Below, piece by piece: positions 9,994 through 18,757 of a stretch of 64,000 nucleotides of DNA. Made by a program: the position numbers and the translations under genes. Within the stretch, counting starts at the first letter, position 1. Each line of letters opens with the position of its first letter. Below the pieces are notes generated by a model that had not been told where the DNA came from, ran no database searches, and worked only from the letters and a program-made list of their open reading frames with translations. This DNA is from Lonepinella sp042468235 (GTDB lineage Bacteria > Pseudomonadota > Gammaproteobacteria > Enterobacterales > Pasteurellaceae), in assembly GCF_042468235.1 (NCBI RefSeq), contig NZ_CP170386.1, positions 2,094,476 through 2,158,475 on the forward strand, given 5' to 3'.

Positions 9994-10008
9994 GTGAGCG
10001 AGATCACA
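9993..10008. promoter_or_regulatory. CRP-binding site 1 of the ula region
   Basis: TGTGAGCGAGATCACA matches both arms of the TGTGA-N6-TCACA consensus exactly. It indicates control by cAMP-CRP, that is, catabolite repression of ascorbate use. Confidence 0.85.
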
Positions 10009-10156
10009 AAATTTTTGAAAAAACTTATTGTATTGGTGATTTATTAACCTTTTTGACTGGAAAAGTGAGAATTGGTTTTATTTGTTTAAATTTTGTTAAT
10101 TCTATGCGGGTTTTATCTTCATTTTAGGCGAGATTTATAAAAAATAGTAGAAAAAA

Positions 10157-10172
10157 GGTGAGCTAGATCACA
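10157..10172. promoter_or_regulatory. CRP-binding site 2 of the ula region
   Basis: GGTGAGCTAGATCACA differs from TGTGA-N6-TCACA at one position. It lies 84 bases before the ulaG start codon, nearer to ulaG than site 1 is, so it probably serves the plus-strand arm. Confidence 0.7.
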
Positions 10173-10214
10173 AAAAAAAGAAAAACTATTTTACAAATTT
10201 GTATGATTGGTTAT

Positions 10215-10232
10215 GATTGTTTTTGATTATTT
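10215..10232 (+). repeat. Candidate UlaR operator, copy 2
   Basis: GATTGTTTTTGATTATTT, 17 of 18 identical to copy 1. Another GATT at 10205 extends the 10-base phasing to three units (10205, 10215, 10225). It lies 24-41 bases before the ulaG start, where a repressor would block transcription. Assignment to UlaR is inference. Confidence 0.45.
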
Positions 10233-10255
10233 AATTACGCTTTAAGGAGCTTGCA

Positions 10256-11347
10256 ATGAGTAAAATACAAGAAATCAGTCGTGAAAGTTGGATTCTTTCT
10301 ACATTTCCAGAATGGGGAACATGGTTAAATGAAGAAATTGAACAGGAAGTTGTACCAGAAGGCAATTTTGCTATGTGGTGGTTAGGTTGCGTGGGTGTTT
10401 GGATTAAAACACCAGCAGGAGCCAATATCTGTATGGATTTATGGTGTAGCCGTGGTAAAAGCACTAAGAAAGTAAAAGATATGGTACGTGGTCACCAAAT
10501 GGCGAATATGGCGGGTGTGCGTAAATTACAACCAAACTTACGTGCTCAACCAATGGTGTTAGATCCATTTGCGATCAACGAAGTGGACTACATCTTAGCG
10601 TCTCACTACCACAGTGACCATATTGACGTAAATGTAGCTGCAGCTATTATCAACAATCCAAAATTAGATCATGTTAAATTTGTTGGACCTTGGCATTGTA
10701 CTGAATTATGGAAAAAATGGGGTGTGCCAGAAGATCGTTTAATTACTGTTAAACCGGGAGATGTGGTAAAATTAAAAGACGTTGAGATCCACGCATTAGA
10801 TTCTTTTGACCGTACTTGTTTAGTCACTTTACCTGTTGAAGGTGCAGAAAATCAAGACGGCGAATTAGCAGGTCTTTGCCCATCGGATGAAGAAATGGGG
10901 CGTAAAGCGGTGAACTATGTGTTTAAAACACCGGGTGGTAATATTTATCATGGTGCCGATTCTCACTATTCAATCCAATTTGCCAAACATGGTAAACAAT
11001 TTGATATTGATGTGGCATTAAACAACTACGGTGAAAACCCAGTAGGTATTGCCGATAAGATGACATCTATCGACTTACTTCGTATGGCGGAATGTTTACG
11101 TACCAACGTGATCATCCCTGTTCACCACGATATTTGGACCAACTTTATGGCCAGTACGCAAGAAATCATTGATTTGTGGCGTATGCGTAAAGATCGTTTA
11201 CAATACAAATTCCACCCATTTATTTGGGAAGTGGGTGGCAAATATGTTTATCCACGTGATAAAGACTTAATTGAATATCATCACCCTCGTGGTTTTGATG
11301 ATTGTTTTGAACAAGAACCAAATATTCAATTTAAATCAATGCTTTAA
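10256..11347 (+). CDS. ulaG: L-ascorbate-6-phosphate lactonase UlaG
   Basis: Hydrolyses L-ascorbate 6-phosphate to 3-keto-L-gulonate 6-phosphate, the step after PTS uptake. It is a 363-residue metallo-beta-lactamase-fold protein, close to E. coli UlaG (354). The metal-binding motif SHYHSDHID gives H117, H119, D121 and H122. A later PVHHDIW motif supplies further ligands. A strong AAGGAG ribosome site precedes the ATG. It is first in the plus-strand ula arm, and its product feeds UlaD, encoded on the opposite arm. Confidence 0.95.
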   Translation: MSKIQEISRESWILSTFPEWGTWLNEEIEQEVVPEGNFAMWWLGCVGVWIKTPAGANICMDLWCSRGKSTKKVKDMVRGHQMANMAGVRKLQPNLRAQPMVLDPFAINEVDYILASHYHSDHIDVNVAAAIINNPKLDHVKFVGPWHCTELWKKWGVPEDRLITVKPGDVVKLKDVEIHALDSFDRTCLVTLPVEGAENQDGELAGLCPSDEEMGRKAVNYVFKTPGGNIYHGADSHYSIQFAKHGKQFDIDVALNNYGENPVGIADKMTSIDLLRMAECLRTNVIIPVHHDIWTNFMASTQEIIDLWRMRKDRLQYKFHPFIWEVGGKYVYPRDKDLIEYHHPRGFDDCFEQEPNIQFKSML

Positions 11348-11358
11348 TATATAAAAGA

Positions 11359-11406
11359 CACTTTCTGACCGCCTTGTTGGATTGTTTAAAGTGCGGTTAG
11401 AAAGTG
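11359..11406. repeat. Inverted repeat containing an uptake signal, between ulaG and ulaR
   Basis: CACTTTCTGACCGC (11359-11372) and GCGGTTAGAAAGTG (11393-11406) form a 14-bp stem with one G-T pair and a 20-base loop. The right side carries the uptake signal AAAGTGCGGT. There is no T run, so it may lower read-through or protect the ulaG message end rather than act as a full terminator. Confidence 0.6.
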
Positions 11407-11445
11407 GATTTATTATTGATTAAAGCCTATTTTTCAGGAAGAACA

Positions 11446-12198
11446 ATGAACGAAAATTATAGACATAGACAATTATTAGCTTTACTCAATAAACAAAAAG
11501 CACTTTCTACACAAACGATAATAGAACAACTAAAAGTTTCTCCTGCTACTGTTCGTCGAGATATTAATAAATTAAATGAATTGGGACTTCTCAAGAAAGT
11601 GCGTAATGGGGTAGAGCATTTGCATTATACAATAGTTCAAAATCCAGAATTAGTTGATACCACGCATAATGATGAGAAACAACGTATTGTGCTAGCGGCT
11701 GCTGATATATGTAAAGCAGGGCAAAGTGTTTTTATTACTTGTGGCACAACGATGATGATGCTAGGACAGCAATTATGTGGGCGAGATATACAAATTTTAA
11801 CCAATTATATGTCATTGGCAAATTATTTAATTAAGCACAAGCATAGTGATTTATGTATTATGGGAGGGCAGTATAATGCAGAAAAAGATATAACCCTCTC
11901 TTTTAATAGTTCTGATTACAGTCATTACTATGCTGCTAATATTATGTTTACCAGTGGACGAGGACTTACTGAAGAAGGCTTATTTAAAACGGATATGATT
12001 ATTGCCAATTCAGAAAAACAAATGGCAGCTAAAGCTGATCGATATGTCGTGTTATTAGATAGTTCTAAATTAGATAATAAAGCGGGTATGTTATTTACCC
12101 GAATTAATGACATTGACACCTTAATTACAGGACAAGAAGCGGATCCTGAGATTATTCAAAAATTGAGAGATAAAGGTTTAAAAATTATTCTGGCTTAA
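11446..12198 (+). CDS. ulaR: DeoR-family transcriptional repressor UlaR
   Basis: Repressor of ascorbate genes. The 250-residue protein has an N-terminal helix-turn-helix (residues about 8-58, with VSPATVRRDINKL typical of DeoR) and a C-terminal sugar-phosphate-sensing domain (TCGTTMMMLGQQL, about residues 91-110). In E. coli the ligand is L-ascorbate 6-phosphate. The ATG at 11446 has AGGAAG upstream; a longer GTG start at 11404 overlaps the inverted repeat and is rejected. It lies between ulaG and ulaE, unlike E. coli, where ulaR is outside the structural operons. Confidence 0.9.
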   Translation: MNENYRHRQLLALLNKQKALSTQTIIEQLKVSPATVRRDINKLNELGLLKKVRNGVEHLHYTIVQNPELVDTTHNDEKQRIVLAAADICKAGQSVFITCGTTMMMLGQQLCGRDIQILTNYMSLANYLIKHKHSDLCIMGGQYNAEKDITLSFNSSDYSHYYAANIMFTSGRGLTEEGLFKTDMIIANSEKQMAAKADRYVVLLDSSKLDNKAGMLFTRINDIDTLITGQEADPEIIQKLRDKGLKIILA

Positions 12199-12231
12199 CC
12201 GCCTTAGGCATGCTTATAGAAGGAAAACGTT

Positions 12232-13092
12232 ATGCGAAAACATAAACTTGGTATTTACGAAAAAGCCTTACCAAAAAACATTAGCTGGCAAGACAGACTT
12301 TCCATTGCTAAAGCGACAGGTTTTGATTTTGTGGAAATCTCTATTGATGAAACAGACGAACGTCTTGCTCGCTTGGATTGGAGCAAAAAAGAACGAATCC
12401 AGTTGGTAAAAGCTATTATTAACACAGGTGTGACGATTCCATCTATGTGCCTTTCAGGTCATCGCCGCTTTCCATTTGGTAGTAAAGATCCGGCAATTCG
12501 CCAAAAAGCTTATGAAATTATGGAAAAAGCTATTCAATTATCTGTGGATATTGGAGTGAGAACCATTCAATTAGCGGGTTATGATGTTTATTACGAAGAG
12601 CAAGACGAAGAAACCCTACGCTTATTTGAAGAAGGCTTGAAATGGGCAGTAGAATTAGCTGCGAGCAATGAAGTGACTATTGCGGTGGAAATTATGGATA
12701 CCCAATTTATGAGTTCCATTTCGCGTTGGAAAAAATGGGACGATATTATCAAAAACCCATGGTTTACGGTGTATCCAGACTTAGGTAACTTAACCGCTTG
12801 GAATGACAATGTGGAAGAAGAACTGCAGTTAGGAATTGATAAGATTTCTAAAATCCATTTAAAAGATACTTACAAAGTAACTGAAACCTGCAAAGGGCAA
12901 TTCCGTGATGTGCCATTTGGTGACGGCTGTGTAGATTTCGTCAACTGTTTTAGAATTTTAAACGAATTAAATTATCGTGGTGCATTTTTAATTGAAATGT
13001 GGACTGAAAAATCAGATGAGCCGATAGCAGAGATTATTAATGCTCGCCGTTGGATCGAACAAAAAATGAAAGAAGGGGGCTTTACACTATGA
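12232..13092 (+). CDS. ulaE: L-xylulose-5-phosphate 3-epimerase UlaE
   Basis: Converts L-xylulose 5-phosphate to L-ribulose 5-phosphate. The 286-residue TIM-barrel protein matches E. coli UlaE (284) in length and character. The metal-binding glutamates and histidine fall in the motifs IAVEIMD, IHLKDT and FLIEMW. AGAAGG precedes the ATG. Its stop overlaps the ulaF start by four bases (ATGA), so the two are probably translationally coupled. Confidence 0.94.
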   Translation: MRKHKLGIYEKALPKNISWQDRLSIAKATGFDFVEISIDETDERLARLDWSKKERIQLVKAIINTGVTIPSMCLSGHRRFPFGSKDPAIRQKAYEIMEKAIQLSVDIGVRTIQLAGYDVYYEEQDEETLRLFEEGLKWAVELAASNEVTIAVEIMDTQFMSSISRWKKWDDIIKNPWFTVYPDLGNLTAWNDNVEEELQLGIDKISKIHLKDTYKVTETCKGQFRDVPFGDGCVDFVNCFRILNELNYRGAFLIEMWTEKSDEPIAEIINARRWIEQKMKEGGFTL

Positions 13093-13808
13093 CTAAATTA
13101 ACATCCTTAACACCTGAATTACAAGCACTAAGAGAGCGTGTACTGAAAGCAAATTTAGAATTACCTAAATATGGCTTGGTTACTTTCACTTGGGGCAATG
13201 TGAGTGAAATAGACCGCGCTTCCGGCTTAGTGGCGATTAAGCCATCTGGGGTAGAATACGATGCCATGACAGTGGAAGATATTGTGATCGTGGACTTACA
13301 AGGCAATCGTGTTTATGGCGACAAAAAACCGTCTTCTGACACAGACACACACTTAGAACTGTATCGTGAATTCAAAGATATCGGTGGTGTGGTACATACC
13401 CATTCTCGCCATGCGGTGGGTTGGGCACAAGCTGGTGAAGATATTTTAGCGTTAGGTACTACCCAAGGTGACTATTTCTATGGTTCTGTACCTTGCACAC
13501 GTCGCATGACCCCAGCAGAAATTGCCGGTTCATATGAATTAGAAACGGGCAAAGTGATCGTGGAAACGTTCCGCAAACGTGGTATTGAACCAAAAGCGGT
13601 ACCGGGTGTATTAGTCCATTCTCATGGACCTTTCACTTGGGGCAAAGACGGACATGATGCAGTGCATAATTCGGTGGTATTAGAAGAAGTGGCTTATATG
13701 AACTTTATCAGTCACCAAATCCGCCCACAAATTAATTCTATGCAACAAGAATTGTTGGATAAACATTATTTACGTAAACATGGGGCGAATGCCTACTACG
13801 GTCAATAA
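13089..13808 (+). CDS. ulaF: L-ribulose-5-phosphate 4-epimerase UlaF
   Basis: Class II aldolase-family zinc epimerase that converts L-ribulose 5-phosphate to D-xylulose 5-phosphate, which enters the pentose phosphate pathway. It has 239 residues against 228-231 in E. coli. The zinc ligands are in VVHTHSRHAVGW and in a later VHSHGPFTWG motif. The start at 13089 overlaps the ulaE stop and has GAAGGGGG upstream. This is the only L-ribulose-5-phosphate 4-epimerase in the window; the ara locus has no araD, so this enzyme may also serve arabinose breakdown (inference). Confidence 0.93.
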   Translation: MTKLTSLTPELQALRERVLKANLELPKYGLVTFTWGNVSEIDRASGLVAIKPSGVEYDAMTVEDIVIVDLQGNRVYGDKKPSSDTDTHLELYREFKDIGGVVHTHSRHAVGWAQAGEDILALGTTQGDYFYGSVPCTRRMTPAEIAGSYELETGKVIVETFRKRGIEPKAVPGVLVHSHGPFTWGKDGHDAVHNSVVLEEVAYMNFISHQIRPQINSMQQELLDKHYLRKHGANAYYGQ

Positions 13809-13815
13809 TGATTTT

Positions 13816-13842
13816 AGGGGACGATAAACGTCCCCTTACATT
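13816..13842 (+). terminator. Terminator after ulaF
   Basis: AGGGGACG (13816-13823) pairs with CGTCCCCT (13829-13836) around ATAAA, followed by TACATTTT. It ends the plus-strand ula arm and abuts the 3' end of convergent trmN6. Confidence 0.8.
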
Positions 13843-14546
13843 TTCAAATAAAAGTCTCTCGTCAATTCAACAAATTCATGAGTATATTGATTATTTTGAT
13901 CATAAATCACGAGTTGACTCGCTTTTTTCTCTTTTTCTATTCGTTCAAAAGAAAGTAACATTCTATGCGGAACTTTGCCTTGCTTAGTAATGATTTCACA
14001 ACGCTGGTTGCAATAAAGTGCGGTGCTTTTTATTAAATTTTCTGCTTGCTCGACAGGTAAAATAAATTGAATCTTGCCTTGTTCACTCAAACATTGATTA
14101 GCCAAATTTAGCCAAGTTAAATGATCGTACTGCTGGGTATAGCGAGCAATATTGCGTTCAGATGTAGCACAATTAACCCCTTTTGGAAAATAAGGTGGGT
14201 TTGCCACGATTAAATCAAAACATTGTTGTTTTTCACCGCAGTATTGTGAGAAATCGGCAATATCTTGTTGAATGACATGGATTTTATTTTTCCATTTGGA
14301 TGATATTATATTCTCTTTTGCTTGTTCAACTGCATTTGGGTCAATTTCCACGCCAATAATTTGGGTATTTTCATCCGTGCGTTGTGCCAACATCAGAGCA
14401 ATTAAACCTGTTCCGGTACCAAGATCACAAATTCGTTTTGAATTAGACACATCCGCCCACGTACCCAGTAGAATACCGTCTGTCCCCACTTTCATGGCAC
14501 ATTTGTCGTGTTGAATACGAAGTTGTTTAAAGCTAAAGCCTGACAT
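13836..14546 (-). CDS. trmN6: tRNA1(Val) (adenine-37-N6)-methyltransferase TrmN6 (YfiC)
   Basis: S-adenosylmethionine-dependent enzyme that methylates A37 of tRNA-Val. The 236-residue protein shows the SAM-binding motif CDLGTGTGLIALML (about residues 40-53) and the N6-adenine methyltransferase signature ANPPYF (about 114-119). E. coli YfiC has 245 residues. The gene diverges from srmB, the same pairing as in E. coli. An uptake signal (14566-14575) lies between the two start codons. Confidence 0.92.
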   Translation of the reverse strand: MSGFSFKQLRIQHDKCAMKVGTDGILLGTWADVSNSKRICDLGTGTGLIALMLAQRTDENTQIIGVEIDPNAVEQAKENIISSKWKNKIHVIQQDIADFSQYCGEKQQCFDLIVANPPYFPKGVNCATSERNIARYTQQYDHLTWLNLANQCLSEQGKIQFILPVEQAENLIKSTALYCNQRCEIITKQGKVPHRMLLSFERIEKEKKASQLVIYDQNNQYTHEFVELTRDFYLKM

Positions 14547-14610
14547 AAATCCCCCGATTGCTTTAAAGTGCGGTATAATTTAACACAATTTTTAACGAAG
14601 ATAGAGAATA

Positions 14611-15936
14611 ATGATGTCGCAACCGACTTTTGAAGAATTTGACCTGTCGCCAATGTTGCTCAAAGCCATTGCGAAGAAAGGTTACACTCGCCCCACGACC
14701 ATTCAACAGGAAACCATACCTGCTGCCATGGAATTGCGTGATATATTAGGTTCTGCCCCGACAGGTACGGGTAAAACCGTGGCATTTTTACTGCCCGCTA
14801 TTCAGCATTTATTAGACAATCCACGCCGTCAACCTGGTCCACCACGGATTTTGGTTCTCACACCAACCCGAGAATTAGCCATGCAAGTGGCAGAGCAAGC
14901 GGAAGAATTAGCTCAATTTACCCATTTGAGTATTGCGACTATTACAGGCGGTGTGGCATATCAAAATCATGGTGAAGTGTTTAATAAAAACCAAGATTTA
15001 GTGGTGGCAACCCCTGGGCGGCTATTACAGTATATCAAAGAAGAAAATTTTGATTGTCGTTCAGTAGAAATTTTGATTTTTGATGAAGCGGATCGTATGT
15101 TGCAAATGGGCTTTGGGCAAGATGCGGAGAAAATTGCCGCCGAAACCCGTTGGCGTGAACAAACCATGTTATTTTCCGCTACGCTTGAGGGCGAATTGCT
15201 GACCGATTTTGCCGAACGCTTATTACAAGACCCACTGCAAATTGATGCCGAACCTAGTCGCCGTGAACGCAAAAAAATTAATCAATGGTATTATCATGCC
15301 GATAATGTTGAACATAAAACCAAATTGCTTGCTCGTTTTATTGAAAATGAGCAAGTCAGCCGTGGCATTGTGTTTGTGCGTCGTCGTGAAGATGTGCGTG
15401 AGTTATCAGAAACCTTGCGTAAACGGAATATTCGTAGCACCTATTTAGAGGGTGAAATGGCTCAAACCCAACGTAATAATGCCATTGATAAGCTAAAAAA
15501 TGGCATTGTTACCGTGTTAGTGGCAACTGACGTAGCAGCACGAGGTATTGATATTGATGATGTCAGCCACATTATGAATTTTGATTTACCTTATAGTGCA
15601 GATACTTATTTACATCGTATTGGAAGAACGGCTCGAGCAGGTAAAAAAGGTACCGCTGTATCTTTCGTAGAAGCTCATGATTATAGCCTATTAGGCAAAA
15701 TCAAACGTTACACCGAAGAATTGCTGAAACCTAGAATTATTGAAGGGTTAGAACCTCGTACCAAAGCCCCGAAAGACGGTGAAGTAAAATCTGTCAGCAA
15801 GAAAGCCAAGGCACGGATTAAAGCTAAACGGGAAGAAAAGAAAAAGGACGAGCAGAAGAAAAAGGTAAAAATTCGCCATAAAGATACGAAAAATATTGGG
15901 AAAAGGCGTAAACCGAGTGGGGCAACACCGGCTTAA
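14611..15936 (+). CDS. srmB: ATP-dependent RNA helicase SrmB
   Basis: DEAD-box helicase that acts early in assembly of the large ribosomal subunit. The 441-residue protein has motif I (APTGTGKT, about 46-53), PTRELA, motif II (DEAD), SAT in FSATLEG, and motif VI (HRIGRTARAG). The C-terminal 60 residues are very lysine-rich, as expected of SrmB. Two adjacent ATGs (14611 and 14614) could each start it. Divergence from trmN6 supports the name. Confidence 0.94.
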   Translation: MMSQPTFEEFDLSPMLLKAIAKKGYTRPTTIQQETIPAAMELRDILGSAPTGTGKTVAFLLPAIQHLLDNPRRQPGPPRILVLTPTRELAMQVAEQAEELAQFTHLSIATITGGVAYQNHGEVFNKNQDLVVATPGRLLQYIKEENFDCRSVEILIFDEADRMLQMGFGQDAEKIAAETRWREQTMLFSATLEGELLTDFAERLLQDPLQIDAEPSRRERKKINQWYYHADNVEHKTKLLARFIENEQVSRGIVFVRRREDVRELSETLRKRNIRSTYLEGEMAQTQRNNAIDKLKNGIVTVLVATDVAARGIDIDDVSHIMNFDLPYSADTYLHRIGRTARAGKKGTAVSFVEAHDYSLLGKIKRYTEELLKPRIIEGLEPRTKAPKDGEVKSVSKKAKARIKAKREEKKKDEQKKKVKIRHKDTKNIGKRRKPSGATPA

Positions 15937-15971
15937 AAATGTAGAGAAACATTTTCCCCACATGTACTTAA

Positions 15972-16008
15972 AAGGACTGATTTCGAGATAATGTCGTTGT
16001 CAGTCCTT
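15972..16008. terminator. Hairpin between srmB and rhaM
   Basis: AAGGACTGA (15972-15980) pairs perfectly with TCAGTCCTT (16000-16008) around a 19-base loop. There is no clear T run. It lies between two convergent genes and may weakly end transcripts from either side. Confidence 0.45.
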
Positions 16009-16069
16009 GATGTTTAAGTATTGAGGATAAGCTCATTTTACAGATGTTCTGATCCTTAACGTATCAGAT

Positions 16070-16384
16070 TTATTCCAAATAAAACACCTGTGCCAATTCT
16101 TCAGAAATTGGGCTGTTATCAGGATTAGATGGCATAATATCTTTCATAAAAGCCCACCATTTCTGGCAAGCCACAGTTTGGGAAACGGCGTTCCAGCGAT
16201 CTTCATCTTCAATTTCTACATACGCAAATAATAAATTACGTTGTTTATCCAGAAAAATCGAATAATGGTGTGCACCGTGTGATTTTAATTCTTCCACTAA
16301 TTCAGGAAAAATTTCATCGTGGCGTTTTTTATATTCAGCATGGCAGTCTGGATTCACTTGCATAACAAAACCTTTTCTGATCAT
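16070..16384 (-). CDS. rhaM: L-rhamnose mutarotase RhaM
   Basis: Interconverts the alpha and beta anomers of L-rhamnose, giving the isomerase its substrate. The 104-residue protein is the same length as E. coli RhaM. It has the EYKKRHDEIFPEL segment with the catalytic histidine (H22) and the YSIFLD and CQKWWAFM motifs of the family. AGGAGG precedes the start. It is the last gene of the minus-strand rhamnose operon, 9 bases after fucO. Confidence 0.95.
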   Translation of the reverse strand: MIRKGFVMQVNPDCHAEYKKRHDEIFPELVEELKSHGAHHYSIFLDKQRNLLFAYVEIEDEDRWNAVSQTVACQKWWAFMKDIMPSNPDNSPISEELAQVFYLE

Positions 16385-16393
16385 GATTTCCTC

Positions 16394-17545
16394 CTAATAA
16401 ATAGCACGATATAAATTTTCGATTTCAGCTAATGTTGCTTTACGAGGATTGCCACCTGTACAAACATCATCCAAGGCAGCTTGTGCCAACGCTGGAATAT
16501 CATCTTCTTTCACATTTAGCTCATGTAATGTCGCTGGAATATGCACATCTTTGCTCAATTGTCTAACGGCTTCAATGGCAGCCACTCTTGCTTGTTCAAT
16601 TGTCATATTCTCTGTATTTTTTACCCCCATTGCTTTTGCAATATCACGATATTTATCGCCGGTAAATTCAGCATTGTATTGCATAATATGTGGTAATAAT
16701 ACTGCATTGGCTACGCCGTGAGGTGTGTTATAAAACGCACCTAATGGGTGAGCCATACCATGCACTAAACCCAGCCCAACATTAGAAAATCCCATACCAG
16801 CCACATATTGTCCTAATGCCATATCTTCAACCCCTTGCTGCTCACCGTTAACCGAAGCACGCAAAGAACGGGCAATAATTTCAATGGCTTTTAAATGGAA
16901 CATATCCGAAAGTTCCCACGCTCCCAAAGTGATATAACCTTCAATGGCGTGGGTTAACGCATCCACACCAGTCGCTGCTTTTAGTGATGGTGGCATGCTC
17001 GCCATCATATCGCTATCAATAATCGCTACTTGTGGAATTGAATGAGGATCGACACAAACAAATTTGCGTTTATTTTCTTCATCAGTAATCACATAGTTAA
17101 TCGTTACTTCTGCAGCAGTACCTGCGGTGGTGGCTATCGCAATGGTTGGTATCGCTGGATTTTTGGTCGGTGCGACACCTTCAAGGCTACGGATATCGGC
17201 AAATTCTGGATTATTAATGATAATCCCTATGGCTTTTGCCGTATCTTGTGGAGAACCACCTCCGATAGAAATCAAGTAGTCCGCACCGCTGGCTTTAAAT
17301 TTTGCGACACCATGTTCTACAACGGTCATGGTTGGGTTGGGCAATACTTCATCAAAGATTTCATAAACCAAATTAGCTTGATCTAAAAGTGCGGTCACTT
17401 TTTCCACGACTTTGAACTGCACTAAAGGCTTATCTGTCACTATTAATGCTTTTTTGAAACCACGTTTTTGTACTTCTGTTACCACGTTGGTAATAGATCC
17501 GGAACCGAAGTAAGAGGTTTCGTTTAAAATAAATCTATGAGACAT
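16394..17545 (-). CDS. fucO: Lactaldehyde reductase FucO
   Basis: Iron-dependent group III alcohol dehydrogenase that reduces L-lactaldehyde to L-1,2-propanediol with NADH, clearing the aldehyde made by RhaD. The 383-residue length matches E. coli FucO (382). The NAD-binding GGGSPQDTAKA is near residues 97-107. The metal-site segment GLVHGMAHPLGAFYNTPHG near residues 259-277 supplies conserved histidines. Its place inside the rha operon fits a role in rhamnose rather than fucose breakdown; no fucose genes are present. Confidence 0.94.
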   Translation of the reverse strand: MSHRFILNETSYFGSGSITNVVTEVQKRGFKKALIVTDKPLVQFKVVEKVTALLDQANLVYEIFDEVLPNPTMTVVEHGVAKFKASGADYLISIGGGSPQDTAKAIGIIINNPEFADIRSLEGVAPTKNPAIPTIAIATTAGTAAEVTINYVITDEENKRKFVCVDPHSIPQVAIIDSDMMASMPPSLKAATGVDALTHAIEGYITLGAWELSDMFHLKAIEIIARSLRASVNGEQQGVEDMALGQYVAGMGFSNVGLGLVHGMAHPLGAFYNTPHGVANAVLLPHIMQYNAEFTGDKYRDIAKAMGVKNTENMTIEQARVAAIEAVRQLSKDVHIPATLHELNVKEDDIPALAQAALDDVCTGGNPRKATLAEIENLYRAIY

Positions 17546-17588
17546 AATGAACTCCTTATTTTTAGAAAATTTTAGAAAATAGTGGGAT

Positions 17589-18623
17589 TTAATTCGCCAT
17601 ACCTAAACCCACGATATTAGCGGCAAGCACAATAATCAAGCAACCAATAACAAGTACACGAGTCGGTTTTGTGCCTGTATTGTTCCATTCTTTTAACGCT
17701 AAACCGACAATACCACCACAAAGGACATAGAAGCTCATGTGTAACATCCAGCTCATAAAGCCGTATTCGGTTGGAATATTGGCGTGTCCCCAAGCGTAGA
17801 AGAAGAATTGGAAATACCACATAATCCCACCAAGTGCTGAGAACAAAATATTGGTGATTAATAAACTTTTTACTACGCTCATATCGGATTTAAAAGAAAG
17901 TTCAGGGCGTGTTTTTAAGCGAATAATACAAAAACTTAAATTAATAATGGCACCGCCACCCATAATAACCACATAACTTGGTAATGCCACATAAAGTGGG
18001 TCAACGCCAAGTGAAGCAGCTGCTTCATGCATTGGGGTAGCGGCACTCATCGCAAAAGACATACCCGCAGAAAAAATACCGCACATCACAGCAAGGGCTA
18101 AACCTTTTTTCAAGTTAAATTCTTCTGTGGTGACACCTAATACTTTTTCTTTAAGTAACCCTGCATAAGACACGACGGCAACACCAATCACGGCAACAAC
18201 CACGCCGAGCAAGGTCATTTGTCCGCCACTACTTGCTAACAATTCGCCAAAGCGACCTTGTAAAATCGGGGTCATTAATGTACCGATGATTAATGTTATC
18301 CCAATTGCGACACCGATCCCCATTGACATACCAAGATAACGCATGGTTAAGCCATAGCCCACATTACCAATGCCCCACATAGCACCGAACAGGAATACTG
18401 GCAATAAGACACTGCTACTAAATGAACCGTAATAAGACCAGAAATCAGGCAATAACCAGTAAGAAATACTCCAAGGCAGTAAAATCCAGGAAAAAATCCC
18501 AGCCACTGCCCACATGGTTTCCCAAGACCAATTGGTGACTTTTTTCATTGGTGCATAAAAGCACGCAGCGGATGTGGCACCGACAAAGTGCCAGAAGATA
18601 CCTAATAAAATTGAGCTACCCAT
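17589..18623 (-). CDS. rhaT: L-rhamnose-proton symporter RhaT
   Basis: Inner-membrane permease that takes up L-rhamnose with protons. The 344-residue protein equals E. coli RhaT in length and has about ten hydrophobic segments. AAGGAG precedes the ATG. It lies third from the end of the operon, between rhaD and fucO, whereas in E. coli rhaT is elsewhere in the locus and separately transcribed. Confidence 0.95.
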   Translation of the reverse strand: MGSSILLGIFWHFVGATSAACFYAPMKKVTNWSWETMWAVAGIFSWILLPWSISYWLLPDFWSYYGSFSSSVLLPVFLFGAMWGIGNVGYGLTMRYLGMSMGIGVAIGITLIIGTLMTPILQGRFGELLASSGGQMTLLGVVVAVIGVAVVSYAGLLKEKVLGVTTEEFNLKKGLALAVMCGIFSAGMSFAMSAATPMHEAAASLGVDPLYVALPSYVVIMGGGAIINLSFCIIRLKTRPELSFKSDMSVVKSLLITNILFSALGGIMWYFQFFFYAWGHANIPTEYGFMSWMLHMSFYVLCGGIVGLALKEWNNTGTKPTRVLVIGCLIIVLAANIVGLGMAN

Positions 18624-18659
18624 AATGAACTCCTTGATAATTGATTTTTGTTAAAAATT

Positions 18660-18751
18660 AGCCATATTTACTCACAATCCCTGCTGGGATTATTCGGGGC
18701 TTCGCTCCCGTTGCAAGCAACGTTGAAAATTCCTTCGGGATTTTTTGAACC
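18660..18751 (-). repeat. Series of four small hairpins between rhaD and rhaT
   Basis: Read on the minus strand, this 134-base gap contains in turn AAAATCC-CGAA-GGAATTTT, CGTTGC-TT-GCAACG, a GC-rich stem (GGGAGCGAAGCCCC) with one bulge, and AATCCC-AGCA-GGGATT. None has a T run. They may shield the rhaBAD message from 3' exonucleases or set the ratio of enzymes to permease. The function is inferred from structure only. Confidence 0.5.
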
Positions 18752-18757
18752 GCAGTT

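Larger units (their letters stand above)
9834..10255. promoter_or_regulatory. Divergent ula control region
   Basis: The 422 bases between the start codons of ulaA (minus) and ulaG (plus) contain no gene. They are very AT-rich and hold two CRP-type palindromes and two copies of an 18-base direct repeat near the two ends (annotated separately). A TATTAT hexamer on the minus strand at 9912-9917 could be the -10 box for ulaA. In E. coli the equivalent region is controlled by CRP, IHF and the repressor UlaR. The same arrangement is inferred here because ulaR lies in the plus-strand arm. Confidence 0.75.
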
